From Chrysochromulina parva (taxonomy: Eukaryota > Haptophyta > Prymnesiales > Chrysochromulinaceae): a DNA stretch of 64,000 bases. Under the pieces are notes generated by a model. That model was not told where the DNA came from. It searched no databases and worked only from the letters and a program-made list of their open reading frames with translations. The DNA lies in NCBI GenBank assembly GCA_002887195.1, contig PJAB01000018.1:1-64000 (forward strand), given 5' to 3'. Below are positions 8,442-18,504 of this stretch, one piece after another (position 1 is the stretch's first letter; every line of letters begins with the position of its first letter). The translations under genes were made by a program, and so were the position numbers.

Positions 8442-10997
8442 CTACTCGGCGGCCGTCGTGACCTTTGCACACGTTCGGCCGCCCCAGCCCTGTGAGCACA
8501 GGCAGCGCGAGTGGCTGCCCTCCTTCGCGCCTCGCTCGGAGATGTCATCTCCCCGCAGCAGGCCGCCGATGAGAAGGCAGTGGCCGTGCCCATTGCAGCC
8601 CTCCTCACATGAGAACGCGCAAGACTCGCCCGCGTGACCGGGCGCGCAGAGGCATGAGGCGGAGGCGACCCCTCCCTTGAGGGAGCGCATGCAGGAGCCG
8701 CGACCAGAGCAGTCGTTGGCGCACTCGGCGGCCCGGAACTCGCACCCGGCGCCCATGTGCCCCTTCTGGCACAAGCACAAGGGCGGCGCAATCGTGGGCT
8801 TCTCTTGCGCAGAGGTAGGCGTGCCCCTACCAGCCCCCGCCCCCCGAGATAACCCCCGAGATGCGAGCTGCGAGGCGCACAGCCCAGCTCCAGAACAGTT
8901 GAGGAAGCAGAGGGGCTGCACCCGTGAGCAGTCGTCGCCGCCAAAGCCGGGCTCGCACGCGCACGCAAGGGCCACGGGCCCCGATGGTTTGGCCGCTCCG
9001 GCGCCTGCTCTGGCGCTGCCCTCGTCTTCGTCGCCAAAGATCGCCGCGTTGGCGTACGCGTAGGCGCCCACCACGCGGCCGCTAAACCGGCGGAGCAGAC
9101 GAGTAACGGGGCCGTTGCTGCCGTTGCTGCTGTCACTGCTACTGCTGCCGCTGCTGCTGCTGCTGCCGGGGATGCTGCCGCCCGAGGTTAAGCCCGAGGT
9201 TAAGCCCGAGGCTGGCCGCGCGGCGCCAAGGATCCGGGGCTGTGGAATTTCGACGCTCAGGCAGTGGCCGCGGCCCGAGCACCCTCGCATACAGGGCTGC
9301 TGAAGACTGCTGGTGCTGGTGTCGGTGCTGGTGTCGGTGCCGGTGCCGGTGCTGGTGCCAGTGCTGGTGCCGGTGCTGGCGCTGGCGCTGGTGTTGATGT
9401 TGGTGCTGCTGGCGATGGTGCTGCTGCTGGTGCTGCTGGTGCTGCTGCTGAAAAAACTCGGCTCCCAGGTGGTACTGCGGCTGCTGCCGCTGTGGCGGCT
9501 GGTGAAGCCAGAGAGTTGGTTGCACGCATGGCCCTCGAAGCCAACGTCGCATTCGCACTCGCCGCTTGCCAAGCACGAGCCATGGCCACTGCACCCAGAG
9601 TCACAATCGATCAGGCGGCCCAGGCCGAGGGACACCTTCACACGGTCGCATGAGGCGCCCTCGGCGCCGCCCTCACACACGCAGGCGCCACTCTCACAGT
9701 AACCGTGCCCGGAGCAATTCGATAGCGACGCGGCGCACGCAAACGAGGGCTGGGCGCAGCCTGGGCCGCTGAATCCATCTGATGGAAAGGGGACAAAAGG
9801 GTCGAGTCATGGCGGCGCGTGAGAGCCATGTGAATATGGCGTGGGTGGTGCGTGCGTGCGTGCGTGGCGCGGGCTTGGAGTGCTTCGGTTGAGAAGGGCA
9901 GGCTGAGGGTTACGTAGGCTCGCGAGGGTGAGCGGGCTGTGCGGCTGACATGCGGAGCGGGGACTAGTTGGGGCCGGCAGCGTACCCTGGCACATGCATA
10001 TGCCCCCCGGGCCGCACAGCCCGTGGCCAGAGCATCCATCTTCGCACGTCACCGCTGCGGTGCCTGCTGTGCCTGCTGTGCCCGCCGTGCCTCCTGCCGC
10101 CGCCGCCACCGTCGCGCCACGAATGAGGGACAGCAAGGTCCCCCTCGCCGACAGCGTCGAGCAATCCACCCCCTCGAAGCCGGTGTGGCATGCACAGGTG
10201 CGGCTGCGCACGTGGCAGGTGCCGTGGCCTGAGCATGCGGCGGGGCAGATGGTGGCGACGACCCGGTGGCATGCGTCGCCTTCGAAGCCGGAATGGCACG
10301 TGCACCTGCCGTCGGTGCCGCAAGAGCCGCGTCCGCTGCAACCTTCTGGGCACGCTGCGGCGCCCGGGGCGGCGGCGGTGACAGCAGTGCTCACCCGCAT
10401 GGTGCCCACCGTGTTCACCATCGTGCTGGCGCCCGCCACCTTGCTGCACTCGGTGCCTTCGAAGCCGGAATGGCACTCGCACGCGCAGGTGAGCTCGCTC
10501 GAGATGCGCGCACCGTACACATTTACGCGCACTTCCTCGGTGAGCAGAGTGTCTTGCGCTGCGTGACCGCGCTGGTCATAGACCCGCACTCGGCGGGTCT
10601 GGTTGACTTTGCGGGCGGAGCCGCATGAGCAACGGCCGTGTCCGCTGCAATGGGCCCTGCAGCCATCGAGTGCCACGCCCGCGGAGACATCCGACGCGAT
10701 GACAAGCGCGGTCTCGCACGTGCGGCCGCCGAAGCCTTGGCTGCAAACGCACTGGCCCAAGGCGAGAGGATTGCGCTCTTTGTCGCTCGAGAAGACGCAG
10801 GTGCCGTGGTGGTTACAGTCATCCTCGCAGAAGTTGGCGTAAGAGCAGTCGGTGCGCTCATATCCCGCGTGGCACCGGCACACACCAGACTTTCCTAAGC
10901 AGTCTCCATGGCCCGAGCATTCGCGGTTACCAAATACTGGGCACGCAGACCTTGCAGGCGGAAGGGCGAGGACAAAGCCTGAAAGTGAAAGAGTCAT
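8442..10997 (-). CDS. secreted protein with 12 EGF/tenascin-like modules (2 exons)
   Basis: Exons 10997-9986 and 9778-8442 join across a 207-nt GT-AG intron (9985-9779) to give 782 residues. The join is phase 1 and creates CMCQDGFSGPGC, a perfect EGF module end. A signal peptide (MTLSLSGFVLALPPARSA) is followed by six modules in exon 1 and six in exon 2, each with a C-x(3,6)-CSGHGxC core of the tenascin/teneurin EGF type. A long Ser/Thr-rich linker of STGT repeats, probably O-glycosylated, separates modules 8 and 9. There is no membrane helix, so it should be secreted or wall-associated. Likely an extracellular adhesion or matrix protein; partners unknown. Confidence 0.88.
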
Positions 10998-11243
10998 TGT
11001 AGCGATGGGTTGTGGATTGAGCTTTTCGATGAAGGTCTGCAGCCGTCCTGCATTGACCAGAGGCCCTGACTGGCCCTGACTAAAAAGGGAAGTCGAAGTG
11101 TATTCCTTTTCGGGACTTGCTTTGACTCAGCCAGAAGTACATATTGTATTTAGAGTGTCACCTTAACAGGCATGGGTTTCGGAGTTGCGGAGTTGAGCAG
11201 GCGGAAAAGGTGTGAAACATCCTGAGGTGACCAGAAAATCAAC

Positions 11244-12503
11244 ATGGCGCCGGTGAGCATCGAGATGGCTGACGCGCAGCGCTTCCAGCAGTGGCTTTTG
11301 GAACGGCAACACCCAACTGACTGCAGCATGACCGTAGGCGCTCGCGCCCGGCAAGACTACTTCTACGCACTTGGCCTTGGCGCGCAGATGGTGTCGCTCA
11401 AGTTCAACTTTGTGCGCGCGCTGATGCAGCGGCAGGTGTACCATTTCCCGACCTCGCACTATGTCAACCCGCTACGATGTGCCTCGCGCTCTTTTGAGTG
11501 CTACTTTGAGCGGCCGACAAATTGCACCATGGCGGCTAACCCTAGCCGCACATCTAGAAGGGCACACAGGCGTGTTGAGAGTGTCAAGATCGAATGGTGC
11601 TTCGACTTGCCGCGCAAGAGGCTCTCGCGGATCGCCGGGCTGCAGGGCGTGCACTCAAAGGCGTGGTACCACGCGCAGCTCGCAGCGTACCTCTTCCGGC
11701 CCAACCGGGAGATGCGCGCGCTCGGCCGTGAGCTGCTTGGCAACATGGAGGGCACCGTGCAGCCTCCTGCCGGCGGCGGCGGCGGCGGCCTCGCCCTCGG
11801 ACGCGACGGCGCCGGCGCCGGCATCGTGACGGTGGGGCGCGTGCAGGGCGCAGCAGGCGGCGCCAACAGTAGCAGCTGCGTGGCGATGCACATTCGTCGC
11901 ACCGACAAGCACACCGAGGACCACCGGACGGCGCAGCGCAGCTTCGCCGACTTTGCGCAGTCTTTCAAGGCGTGGGGGTACTGGGCGTACCCAGGGGTGC
12001 AACAGGGACTGCGCGCCTTCCTGGGTTCCGAAGACAAGGCCACCTTTGACGCGATGCCGCCGCTTCTGCGCCCATTTGGCGCGTACTGGATCCCGAGCTC
12101 CTATTTCGTGATGGACATGTCGGCCAAGAATAAGTTTGTCAACATCCGGCAGGGGAACGAGCGGCTCGGCCAGCTGTACGGCAGCCTCGAGGACGCGGCC
12201 AAGGGCAAGGTCGCCGCCGGGCGCGCGTTGCACAAGGATGAGGGCATGGTGCTCATCGCGCAGATGCTGCTGATGAGTGGTTGTGAGGCGCTCATCGCGT
12301 CGTTCTCATCGAATGTGGCCATCCTCGTGCACGACCTCATGTACGCGCGCAAGGTGTCGCGCGGCGAGATGACGCACGCAGTCGACGTCAACGGGCGCGT
12401 CTACTGCGGCTGTGGCGCCTCGTTTTGTATGACGCTCGAGCGCAAGACCGTGCGCGAGGCTGGTCGCTCGATCAAACACGTGATCGACGGGTTCAAGTAC
12501 TAG
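11244..12503 (+). CDS. GT23-like (FUT8-type) fucosyltransferase
   Basis: A 419-residue predicted glycosyltransferase. The motif HIRRTDK at residues 216-222 matches the GDP-fucose-binding motif I of alpha-1,6-fucosyltransferases. A later IASFSSNVAILVHDLMY segment fits the C-terminal motif of the same GT-B fold, and a cysteine-rich region (YCGCGASFC) follows. The central insert is Gly/Ala-rich (about residues 172-205). No N-terminal membrane anchor is seen although Golgi enzymes of this family have one; an in-frame TGA at 11223-11225 supports ATG 11244 as start, unless an upstream exon exists. Acceptor unknown. Confidence 0.72.
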   Translation: MAPVSIEMADAQRFQQWLLERQHPTDCSMTVGARARQDYFYALGLGAQMVSLKFNFVRALMQRQVYHFPTSHYVNPLRCASRSFECYFERPTNCTMAANPSRTSRRAHRRVESVKIEWCFDLPRKRLSRIAGLQGVHSKAWYHAQLAAYLFRPNREMRALGRELLGNMEGTVQPPAGGGGGGLALGRDGAGAGIVTVGRVQGAAGGANSSSCVAMHIRRTDKHTEDHRTAQRSFADFAQSFKAWGYWAYPGVQQGLRAFLGSEDKATFDAMPPLLRPFGAYWIPSSYFVMDMSAKNKFVNIRQGNERLGQLYGSLEDAAKGKVAAGRALHKDEGMVLIAQMLLMSGCEALIASFSSNVAILVHDLMYARKVSRGEMTHAVDVNGRVYCGCGASFCMTLERKTVREAGRSIKHVIDGFKY

Positions 12504-12999
12504 GTACTAGACGCCGTACTAGCCGTCGCGGACACGAGCCGGTACGGCGTACCGAGCTGAAGCTGAGCTGTAGGGCTCTTTCGAGACTTAAGCCTTATAA
12601 ATCATTCCTTAAATGTTATTTGTTGTATCGAGTCGCCGGTCCCTCTGGGCCTCTGTGCTCTACTGACCTCTCGGGTCTTGTGAGCGGACCGGCTGAGCGC
12701 GACCGGTGCTGTGACGCGGCTGGTCCACAATGTGGATCTCCCGATCTGAGACGCAACCACGATGGGATAGGGCTCAACTCCGCTCATGCGACGCATGGGC
12801 ACAACATCCTGCGGAGCAATGCCAGTCGCCGCGCCGGCAGCCGCGCCCGTCCGGTGCTAACCAGGCGTCCTGCTCGCTGCTCGGTCCCGTGTGCAACGCC
12901 AAGAACCGACCGACCCTAGCGCCTAAGACCGACCCCGCCGCCTCGCTTCAAGCGCCAGGGGTTCAGTGCTTTCCGTATAGATCATCGTAGCTTGATTCT
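12504..12999. other. intergenic between convergent genes
   Basis: No gene, repeat array or RNA gene can be supported. Short open frames lack coding character. Confidence 0.4.
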
Positions 13000-14055
13000 T
13001 CAAACACTCAGCGCCGACGGCGAGTGGATGCTATCAGCCTGGGCGGGTTCATGGGCGGGTGCCGCCGCCGGTGCAGTCGGCGGTGCCGGTGCCGCCGCCG
13101 GTGCACCACCAATGGACTGTCCACTTGCGCCGAATCCAACACGTGCAATAGCCTGCAGCTTGTGCTCCTGGCGCTCCTGGCGCTCCTGCTGCAGCCTCTT
13201 TTGCAAATCACGATATGCTTTGAGGTTGGCGCGCTTCGTCTCTGAAAGGCGCACAGACTCCAGCAGTTGATTCTGCCGACGCGCCGTCTGAGCTTCCGAT
13301 TGAGTCACCATCTGCTTGGCAGTCATGTGATGCGGTATTCTCGAACTCTCCACCATCTTGGCCTGCTCGGCAAGTGAGGCGGATATCCAAGCAGCGGAGC
13401 CAGGCGTGGGAGCAGCAGGGAGCCCGGCTTGTGACGTCGTTGTGGCCTGCCATTGGAGTTCCGATTGTGAGACCGTAAATTGACGGTTGCGTTCGAGTCC
13501 GAACCTGGGTTCGGGTGTCTTCGTTTGCATCGGCTGCACCCTGGCCCTCTCGAAAGCGCGTCGCGCAGCCTCTGCCGCAACTTTTCGCGCTGTAGCCAGC
13601 TCAAGCTCTTCACGAGCTTCAATCGCCGCCACGTGCGCGGCGTTCTGTTGGCGGCGATTTCCCGTTCTTACGGTAACCTTGGGACCCATGTAGTGGTGAG
13701 GTGGCGGCTTGGCTAGTGGCCAGTGAGCGTCCCAACATATCTCACTGCTGGGGGGCTGCTCATCATGGGAGACGTGCTTGTGCTGATCGTTCACTCCCAC
13801 CCACAGCCCTTTCTCGTGACAGTATTTTTTCGCTTGCATAGGCTCGAAGGCTCTGCCGATTGCTACACCTTTCTCGTGGCTCTGCTTGCTTGGTGCGTGT
13901 ATGCACTCAATTGCCTTTTCGATGACCTCTCCGATTCCTTCGCCAATCGAGCCTGTTGGTGCGCGGAACGGCCAGCACCCTCGAAGCCAGTTGATGGCCA
14001 TCTCTTGTGGGATATCCTCTTCTGCCATCATGGTCGTCTTGCGGCTTGCCATCAT
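13000..14055 (-). CDS. uncharacterised coiled-coil protein
   Basis: A 351-residue open frame beginning MMASRKTTMMAEEDIPQ. I do not recognise a family. Residues about 140-180 (AAIEAREELELATARKVAAEAARRA) and 255-310 (rich in Q, E, R and K) are predicted coiled coil. The C-terminal 45 residues are Ala/Pro-rich. The N-terminal half has several His and Cys but no clear zinc-finger spacing. GC content and codon bias are weaker than in neighbours, so exon limits may be wrong. A 15-nt direct repeat (GCCATCATGGTCGTC, about 14027-14062) spans the start codon. Confidence 0.5.
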   Translation of the reverse strand: MMASRKTTMMAEEDIPQEMAINWLRGCWPFRAPTGSIGEGIGEVIEKAIECIHAPSKQSHEKGVAIGRAFEPMQAKKYCHEKGLWVGVNDQHKHVSHDEQPPSSEICWDAHWPLAKPPPHHYMGPKVTVRTGNRRQQNAAHVAAIEAREELELATARKVAAEAARRAFERARVQPMQTKTPEPRFGLERNRQFTVSQSELQWQATTTSQAGLPAAPTPGSAAWISASLAEQAKMVESSRIPHHMTAKQMVTQSEAQTARRQNQLLESVRLSETKRANLKAYRDLQKRLQQERQERQEHKLQAIARVGFGASGQSIGGAPAAAPAPPTAPAAAPAHEPAQADSIHSPSALSV

Positions 14056-14379
14056 GGTCGTCGTGGGCCAGTGTGCTTTGGGCGGGTAGCAGTAGTGAGT
14101 GTCCGGGCCTTTGGGATGGACGGGACCTCAAATGCACAATGGACGGCCCAAGAGGCACTTTGGGGCGGCCCTGTGTTTTTGTGTGGAACGAGCGCCTTCA
14201 ATGAATCTCATTAGGGGCCTTCTAAATATGGATCACTGCGTAGGACGCGTTGCGGTTTTTGTGACGACGTTGCGTCTCGACGGACCCTGTGGGAAACCAA
14301 CCGTGCGGAAGGGGCTCGAGCGACTGTGGAGAAAATAGTTGGAGAATAGTGGAGACCCCTTGTGAATTCCCGGTTGAAG
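14056..14379. promoter_or_regulatory. divergent promoter region
   Basis: This gap separates two divergently transcribed genes and probably holds both promoters. It is less GC-rich than the coding DNA. No recognisable element is identified. Confidence 0.4.
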
Positions 14380-15855
14380 ATGGACGTCGGCGGTCTTCCA
14401 CCGGCGGCGGCGCTGCTCAAGACAGAGGGCTTCGCAACTTGGCTGCTCCTGCTTCTCGTGGTGCTTGTCGCGCAGCTCATTGCAGAGCACTTGAGCCGGC
14501 GGCTCGAGTTGGTCTTCGGGGGTGCACTTGGGGGTGATTCCGCCCGCCCTGTTTTCGGCACTGCCCCATCATCGCCTTCATCGCCATTGCCAAAAGTCAC
14601 ATACTCGAGAGCTCCACGCCGCAGAACGGCTCCCGATTTCGGTGGTAGCACCGCTCCACTGTCTCAGCCGTACACTTGCACGCACCTGGCCAGGGGCGGA
14701 GCCGCCGAGCCATCGAATGCCATGGCCGAGGATGAGCCTCAAGTCCTCAAGTCCTCCGCTAAGTCCCACAAACCCGTCGTCGCCACAGCCAATGGTGACA
14801 TGGGCGTCGACACTGCTGTGTTGGGACCGCCCAGCGGCGACGTGGACGACAGCGACGATGACGCCGATCTCGCTGAGCTCAAGCGCGTGTGGCGGCGCGA
14901 CATCCGACCCCGCTTCGAGCCAGAGATTCGATCGGACCCGATCTTAGGAAGCGACGGCTTTATAAGCGACCGTTTTCTCGCGCGGTTTCTCAATGCCGAG
15001 CGCAATGCCGCCGGCGGTCGTCGCCGGTCGCAAAAATCAGATACGGAGCTTGTGGCGCGCACAGCACAGCGGCTGGAAGAGACCGCGCGCTTTCGAGAGG
15101 AGTACGCTTGCACCGACTTCCACAAGCGCGGCATGGCGCGGCGGCTGATCATGCACGCGAGCAATGCTGGCGCGTGCGTCTACTTTGGTGTCACTGATCT
15201 GCGTACGCGCGCCGGGATTCCGGTGATGATCGGGCGCGTCACGTTGATGACCGACGATTCGGCGCCCGGATGGAAGCCATCCGACAGGATGCTTCCTGCG
15301 CAGCACTTGCGCGCCGCGCTCTTTGTCGTCGAGAGGGCCGCGCACATGCTGCTCAGCTGCGGCGCCAGAGCCAAGGGCTCGTACATCCTCGACGTAGGCT
15401 CCTATCCGACGGAGGAGATGGCTCGACATAAAGGCACGGGCCGGTACTGGGACGCGGACGGCGCAGGGAGCGTGGAGCAGCCCGCTGCGGTGCTGCCGCA
15501 CTTGGCGCAGCACCCAACGCTCTCTGGTCTCGGAGTCCTCAAGGAGGCGCTGCGCCTCATGGAGCGACAATACCCGGAGACGCTGCACCGCGTCTACTTC
15601 TATCGTCCAGGCCTCGCCTTCCGACTCGTCTTCAACGTGTTCCGGCTGTGGGTGCCTACGACGACGCGTGAGCGCTTCGTGCTCGTGCGCCCCGGGCAGG
15701 AGCACGCGCACTTTTTCGCGCCGGCGAGTGCGGGCGGCTGTGACCTTGAGCGGGAGAGTACGCCTCGGGAGCTGGGCGGCTACGGGCCGAGCCTCGACGG
15801 CGACCGTTTCCTCCTGAAGGCGTGCGAGCGCTACGACGCCGAGGCGACACTCTAG
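14380..15855 (+). CDS. membrane-anchored CRAL-TRIO (SEC14-like) lipid-binding protein
   Basis: The 491-residue product has a single hydrophobic helix near residues 18-37 (WLLLLLVVLVAQLI), then a disordered linker, then a SEC14-type module. A CRAL-TRIO N helix region (about 170-250) precedes the lipid-binding lobe at about 265-465, with the core strand YILDVGSYP and the gate segment in which QYPETLHRVYFYRPGLAFRL resembles SEC14. SEC14 proteins bind and transfer phosphatidylinositol and other lipids; a covalent membrane anchor is unusual and suggests action at one membrane or a contact site. The frame extends 18 nt upstream without an ATG, so 14380 is chosen. Confidence 0.75.
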   Translation: MDVGGLPPAAALLKTEGFATWLLLLLVVLVAQLIAEHLSRRLELVFGGALGGDSARPVFGTAPSSPSSPLPKVTYSRAPRRRTAPDFGGSTAPLSQPYTCTHLARGGAAEPSNAMAEDEPQVLKSSAKSHKPVVATANGDMGVDTAVLGPPSGDVDDSDDDADLAELKRVWRRDIRPRFEPEIRSDPILGSDGFISDRFLARFLNAERNAAGGRRRSQKSDTELVARTAQRLEETARFREEYACTDFHKRGMARRLIMHASNAGACVYFGVTDLRTRAGIPVMIGRVTLMTDDSAPGWKPSDRMLPAQHLRAALFVVERAAHMLLSCGARAKGSYILDVGSYPTEEMARHKGTGRYWDADGAGSVEQPAAVLPHLAQHPTLSGLGVLKEALRLMERQYPETLHRVYFYRPGLAFRLVFNVFRLWVPTTTRERFVLVRPGQEHAHFFAPASAGGCDLERESTPRELGGYGPSLDGDRFLLKACERYDAEATL

Positions 15856-16166
15856 CACGCTCTGCCCGCTAGGAGAGCAGCACACAAGTAGCAGCACTTG
15901 TGGCGCTACACTAATACTGCAGGACACAATTTCGGGCCTGGTGTACTTCTGCTGTGGGGGAGCTTTCTCACAGTGCCTCAGGTGTGGTTTAATTTTTCTC
16001 AGAAATTCCAATTGATGACTGCGATCTCCGTTTGGTCTGCAGACGAAAATCTCCGTTTGGGCTGCAGCGAAATTTCGAAACATGAGCGACGAGGGGATTT
16101 TGGAGCCTTCGAGATTCAGGCTTGTTTCGCGCGCGCGCAGCTCTCGGAGACTCGGACGCCAGGCAG
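15856..16166. other. intergenic
   Basis: No gene is supported. AT-richer segments around 15900-16040 may be 3' UTR of the CRAL-TRIO gene and promoter of the next gene. Confidence 0.35.
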
Positions 16167-17873
16167 ATGTCGACCGTCTCTGGCGACAAGAGCGAGATGC
16201 CGACTGTCTTTGGCATCCTGATCCACCCAATGACCCCGCCTCTCGTTGAAAATGTGTCGCAAAATGCCACGTGCGGCGCAATCAGTCCAGCCGCTCAGGT
16301 CAGGCGCACCTTCGCGCCGTCGCGGCCGAGCAGCAGGTGCACCTTCCGGCCGATTCGCTCCGCTGATCGGGCGCGTCGTGCAGCTTCCGTTCAAAGAAGC
16401 TCTCTCGAGGATTGGGTACCCGCGCAAGATGCGCACCGGCCCCCCATCGCCGTGAAGCCCGCCGCGCCGACGCAGGACGACATCGACCTTTTATGTGTGG
16501 GGCCGACCCTGTCAACTGCCGAAGTCATGATGCAGCAAGGTGGCATCGCGTTTAGTGCTGGCAGCCAGTTGGTTGCGAGGGTGTCCTCGCAGGGGCGCGC
16601 CTTCGGCACAACGTCGACCGCCGCCTCATGGGCGTCCACGCAAGTCTCTTCGGCGATGGCCATGTCCCGGCCCTCGTTCTCGGCCCGTGGATATTCGGCC
16701 TGTGGATCGTCCTTCTCGCCCGAGCCTAACGAGCCTGACGAGCTGGAGCGGCTGCCGACGCACCTGGCGGATGACGTAAAGATCGAGGCGCTAATCAACG
16801 CCAGGCCCGACGGCATCGCATCGACAACGCCCACGGACCTTCGCCGCAGGCAAAGCCCGCAGATGCCGCTCATCGGGCGCATCAGCAGCTACGCATCGAG
16901 CACGAGCGTACGGGCGAGGAGCTCCGCGGCCTATTCGGGCGCAAAAGACATCGTTCCTAATGAGGCACAGCCGCTGCCGAAGTCCAAGTCGCTGACGTGC
17001 ATTCGCAGACACGTCGAGGGCCAAATCAAGTGCCAACCAGATGCGGAGGCCAAGTCGCTCCAGCGACTGGGAGGCGAGTCTCGGCTGCTTGCGTCCGCGA
17101 CTTGGCGGTGCGGACGGAGCCTGTCCGCCCGGCCGGCCTCCCGCTCATCCTATGGCCACTCCTTCTCACCTCCCCCCGAACCTCGCCAACGATCTCAACG
17201 ATCTCCCCAACGATCTCACCGATCTCCGTCCTTCCACTCCAAGTCGCCTCCACCTCAACGGCCCGCTCTTCCAGCGTCCTTCGATCTCAACCTGCACGGC
17301 CAGCACTTGCACGAGGAAGTACTCGCAGCTCACGCGGCGCTGCGCTCGCGTAGCTCGCTCTCGCCATCGTTGCCGTCGTTGGCGCGCAAGCGCCGTGGTG
17401 GGCAGCCCATGTCTGCCCCGCAGGCGATACGCGGCGGTGTCAAGCGTACCAGGTCCGAGTCAGAGTTGGCCATGGGATCACGCTGCCCCTCCGCACCTCG
17501 CCTCCACACTCCGCCTCCGCAGCCCACCCCCTCTCGCATGTGGTTCCAGCCTGTCGACGCAGCAGTGCGCGTGCAGCTCACCAACGGCCGGCAGCCGCGT
17601 GCCTCCCCGCAGCCGACAAGATGCTCGCCGGCTGCGAGCCCGCTCATTCCATTCTGCTTCGCCAACGGCCGCCAGCCGCGCGCCTCCCACGAGCCGCAGG
17701 AAGCGTCGGCCTGTGCCTTCGGTTCGAACGACGAGCCGTACGATGATATCCTGGCCGTGGCATCCCAGCTCCGCATGGGTGATCGCACGGGATCGCCAGC
17801 TCGACGTGGCTGCGCGCCCCAAAGCGATTGCGTCGGAGGCCTAACAGGCCCCGAGCATGCATCGAAGGCCTAA
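16167..17873 (+). CDS. uncharacterised Ser/Pro/Arg-rich protein
   Basis: A 568-residue product, largely low complexity and probably disordered. Features seen are an SPxxS/RS-rich region (about 345-390, PRQRSQRSPQRSHRSPS), an RTRSESELAMG segment that could be a phosphorylation site, and an internal duplication, NGRQPRAS, once near 480 and again near 508. No enzyme domain or membrane helix is recognised. The continuous frame and biased codon use support coding, but introns could be hidden in such low-complexity sequence. ATG 16167 is the first in frame; function unknown. Confidence 0.5.
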   Translation: MSTVSGDKSEMPTVFGILIHPMTPPLVENVSQNATCGAISPAAQVRRTFAPSRPSSRCTFRPIRSADRARRAASVQRSSLEDWVPAQDAHRPPIAVKPAAPTQDDIDLLCVGPTLSTAEVMMQQGGIAFSAGSQLVARVSSQGRAFGTTSTAASWASTQVSSAMAMSRPSFSARGYSACGSSFSPEPNEPDELERLPTHLADDVKIEALINARPDGIASTTPTDLRRRQSPQMPLIGRISSYASSTSVRARSSAAYSGAKDIVPNEAQPLPKSKSLTCIRRHVEGQIKCQPDAEAKSLQRLGGESRLLASATWRCGRSLSARPASRSSYGHSFSPPPEPRQRSQRSPQRSHRSPSFHSKSPPPQRPALPASFDLNLHGQHLHEEVLAAHAALRSRSSLSPSLPSLARKRRGGQPMSAPQAIRGGVKRTRSESELAMGSRCPSAPRLHTPPPQPTPSRMWFQPVDAAVRVQLTNGRQPRASPQPTRCSPAASPLIPFCFANGRQPRASHEPQEASACAFGSNDEPYDDILAVASQLRMGDRTGSPARRGCAPQSDCVGGLTGPEHASKA

Positions 17874-18504
17874 CCGGCCTCGGCGGGCGAATGATTGGCG
17901 TCGCTCATCAAATGAATATGTTATTGCCGCGAAGGCCACGACGTGGCTGGGTAGCTGCCGTCGTGGTGACCGCCCGAAGCCTTAGCGACGCTCAGCTCGG
18001 CTGCGAGGACGCACCTGTACGACGAGCACCCAGGTGCATGCACACATAGTAAGGAATGCTCTCTGATGGGATCGGAGACGCCTCTGATGGATCTTCTGTG
18101 CTTCTGATGGATGCCACACGGACGAGATGCGGCAAATAGATCCATGTGCAAATAGATCCATGTGCAAATAGATCCCATATTATTGTAGGCGCTACCAGCA
18201 TGCCCATGCCGCCGCCTATCCCATCCCATATATTAGGATCCCATAGTCCAGTGTAATGCCGGGGGTCGGGTTTTAATATCTTAATAAAAGACGAGCGACG
18301 TGTACACCCGTGAGCCGTGACGTGTACCCCACCCGCTCAGAGTGACACGCACCGGACCACGATACCCAACGCCGGTTATGAAAACGGTGGAAAAGGCAAA
18401 GGCGCGCCGCGCCGCCATCTTGCGCGAGCTGAGTTCTGTTGTTTCTTCGGCTTCTAGCCGGTGTGAGAGAGTGACACCCCCCGCAACCCGGTCAGAGGTC
18501 ACCC
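17874..18504. other. intergenic with short direct repeats
   Basis: No gene is supported. A direct repeat of ATCCATGTGCAAATAG occurs twice at about 18141-18174, preceded by several copies of CTGATGGAT (18060-18115). The lower GC content fits 3' UTR or intergenic DNA between convergent genes. Confidence 0.45.

Noticed and set aside
9313..9702. Plus-strand Val/Leu-rich frame resembling a membrane protein
   Set aside because: It is antisense to the Ser/Thr-rich linker of the EGF-repeat protein, whose splice join and 12 modules are convincing.
9779..9985. EGF-gene intron as another junction-duplication case
   Set aside because: The intron 5' end and exon 2 start share only short GCGGCCC-like matches, not above GC-rich background.
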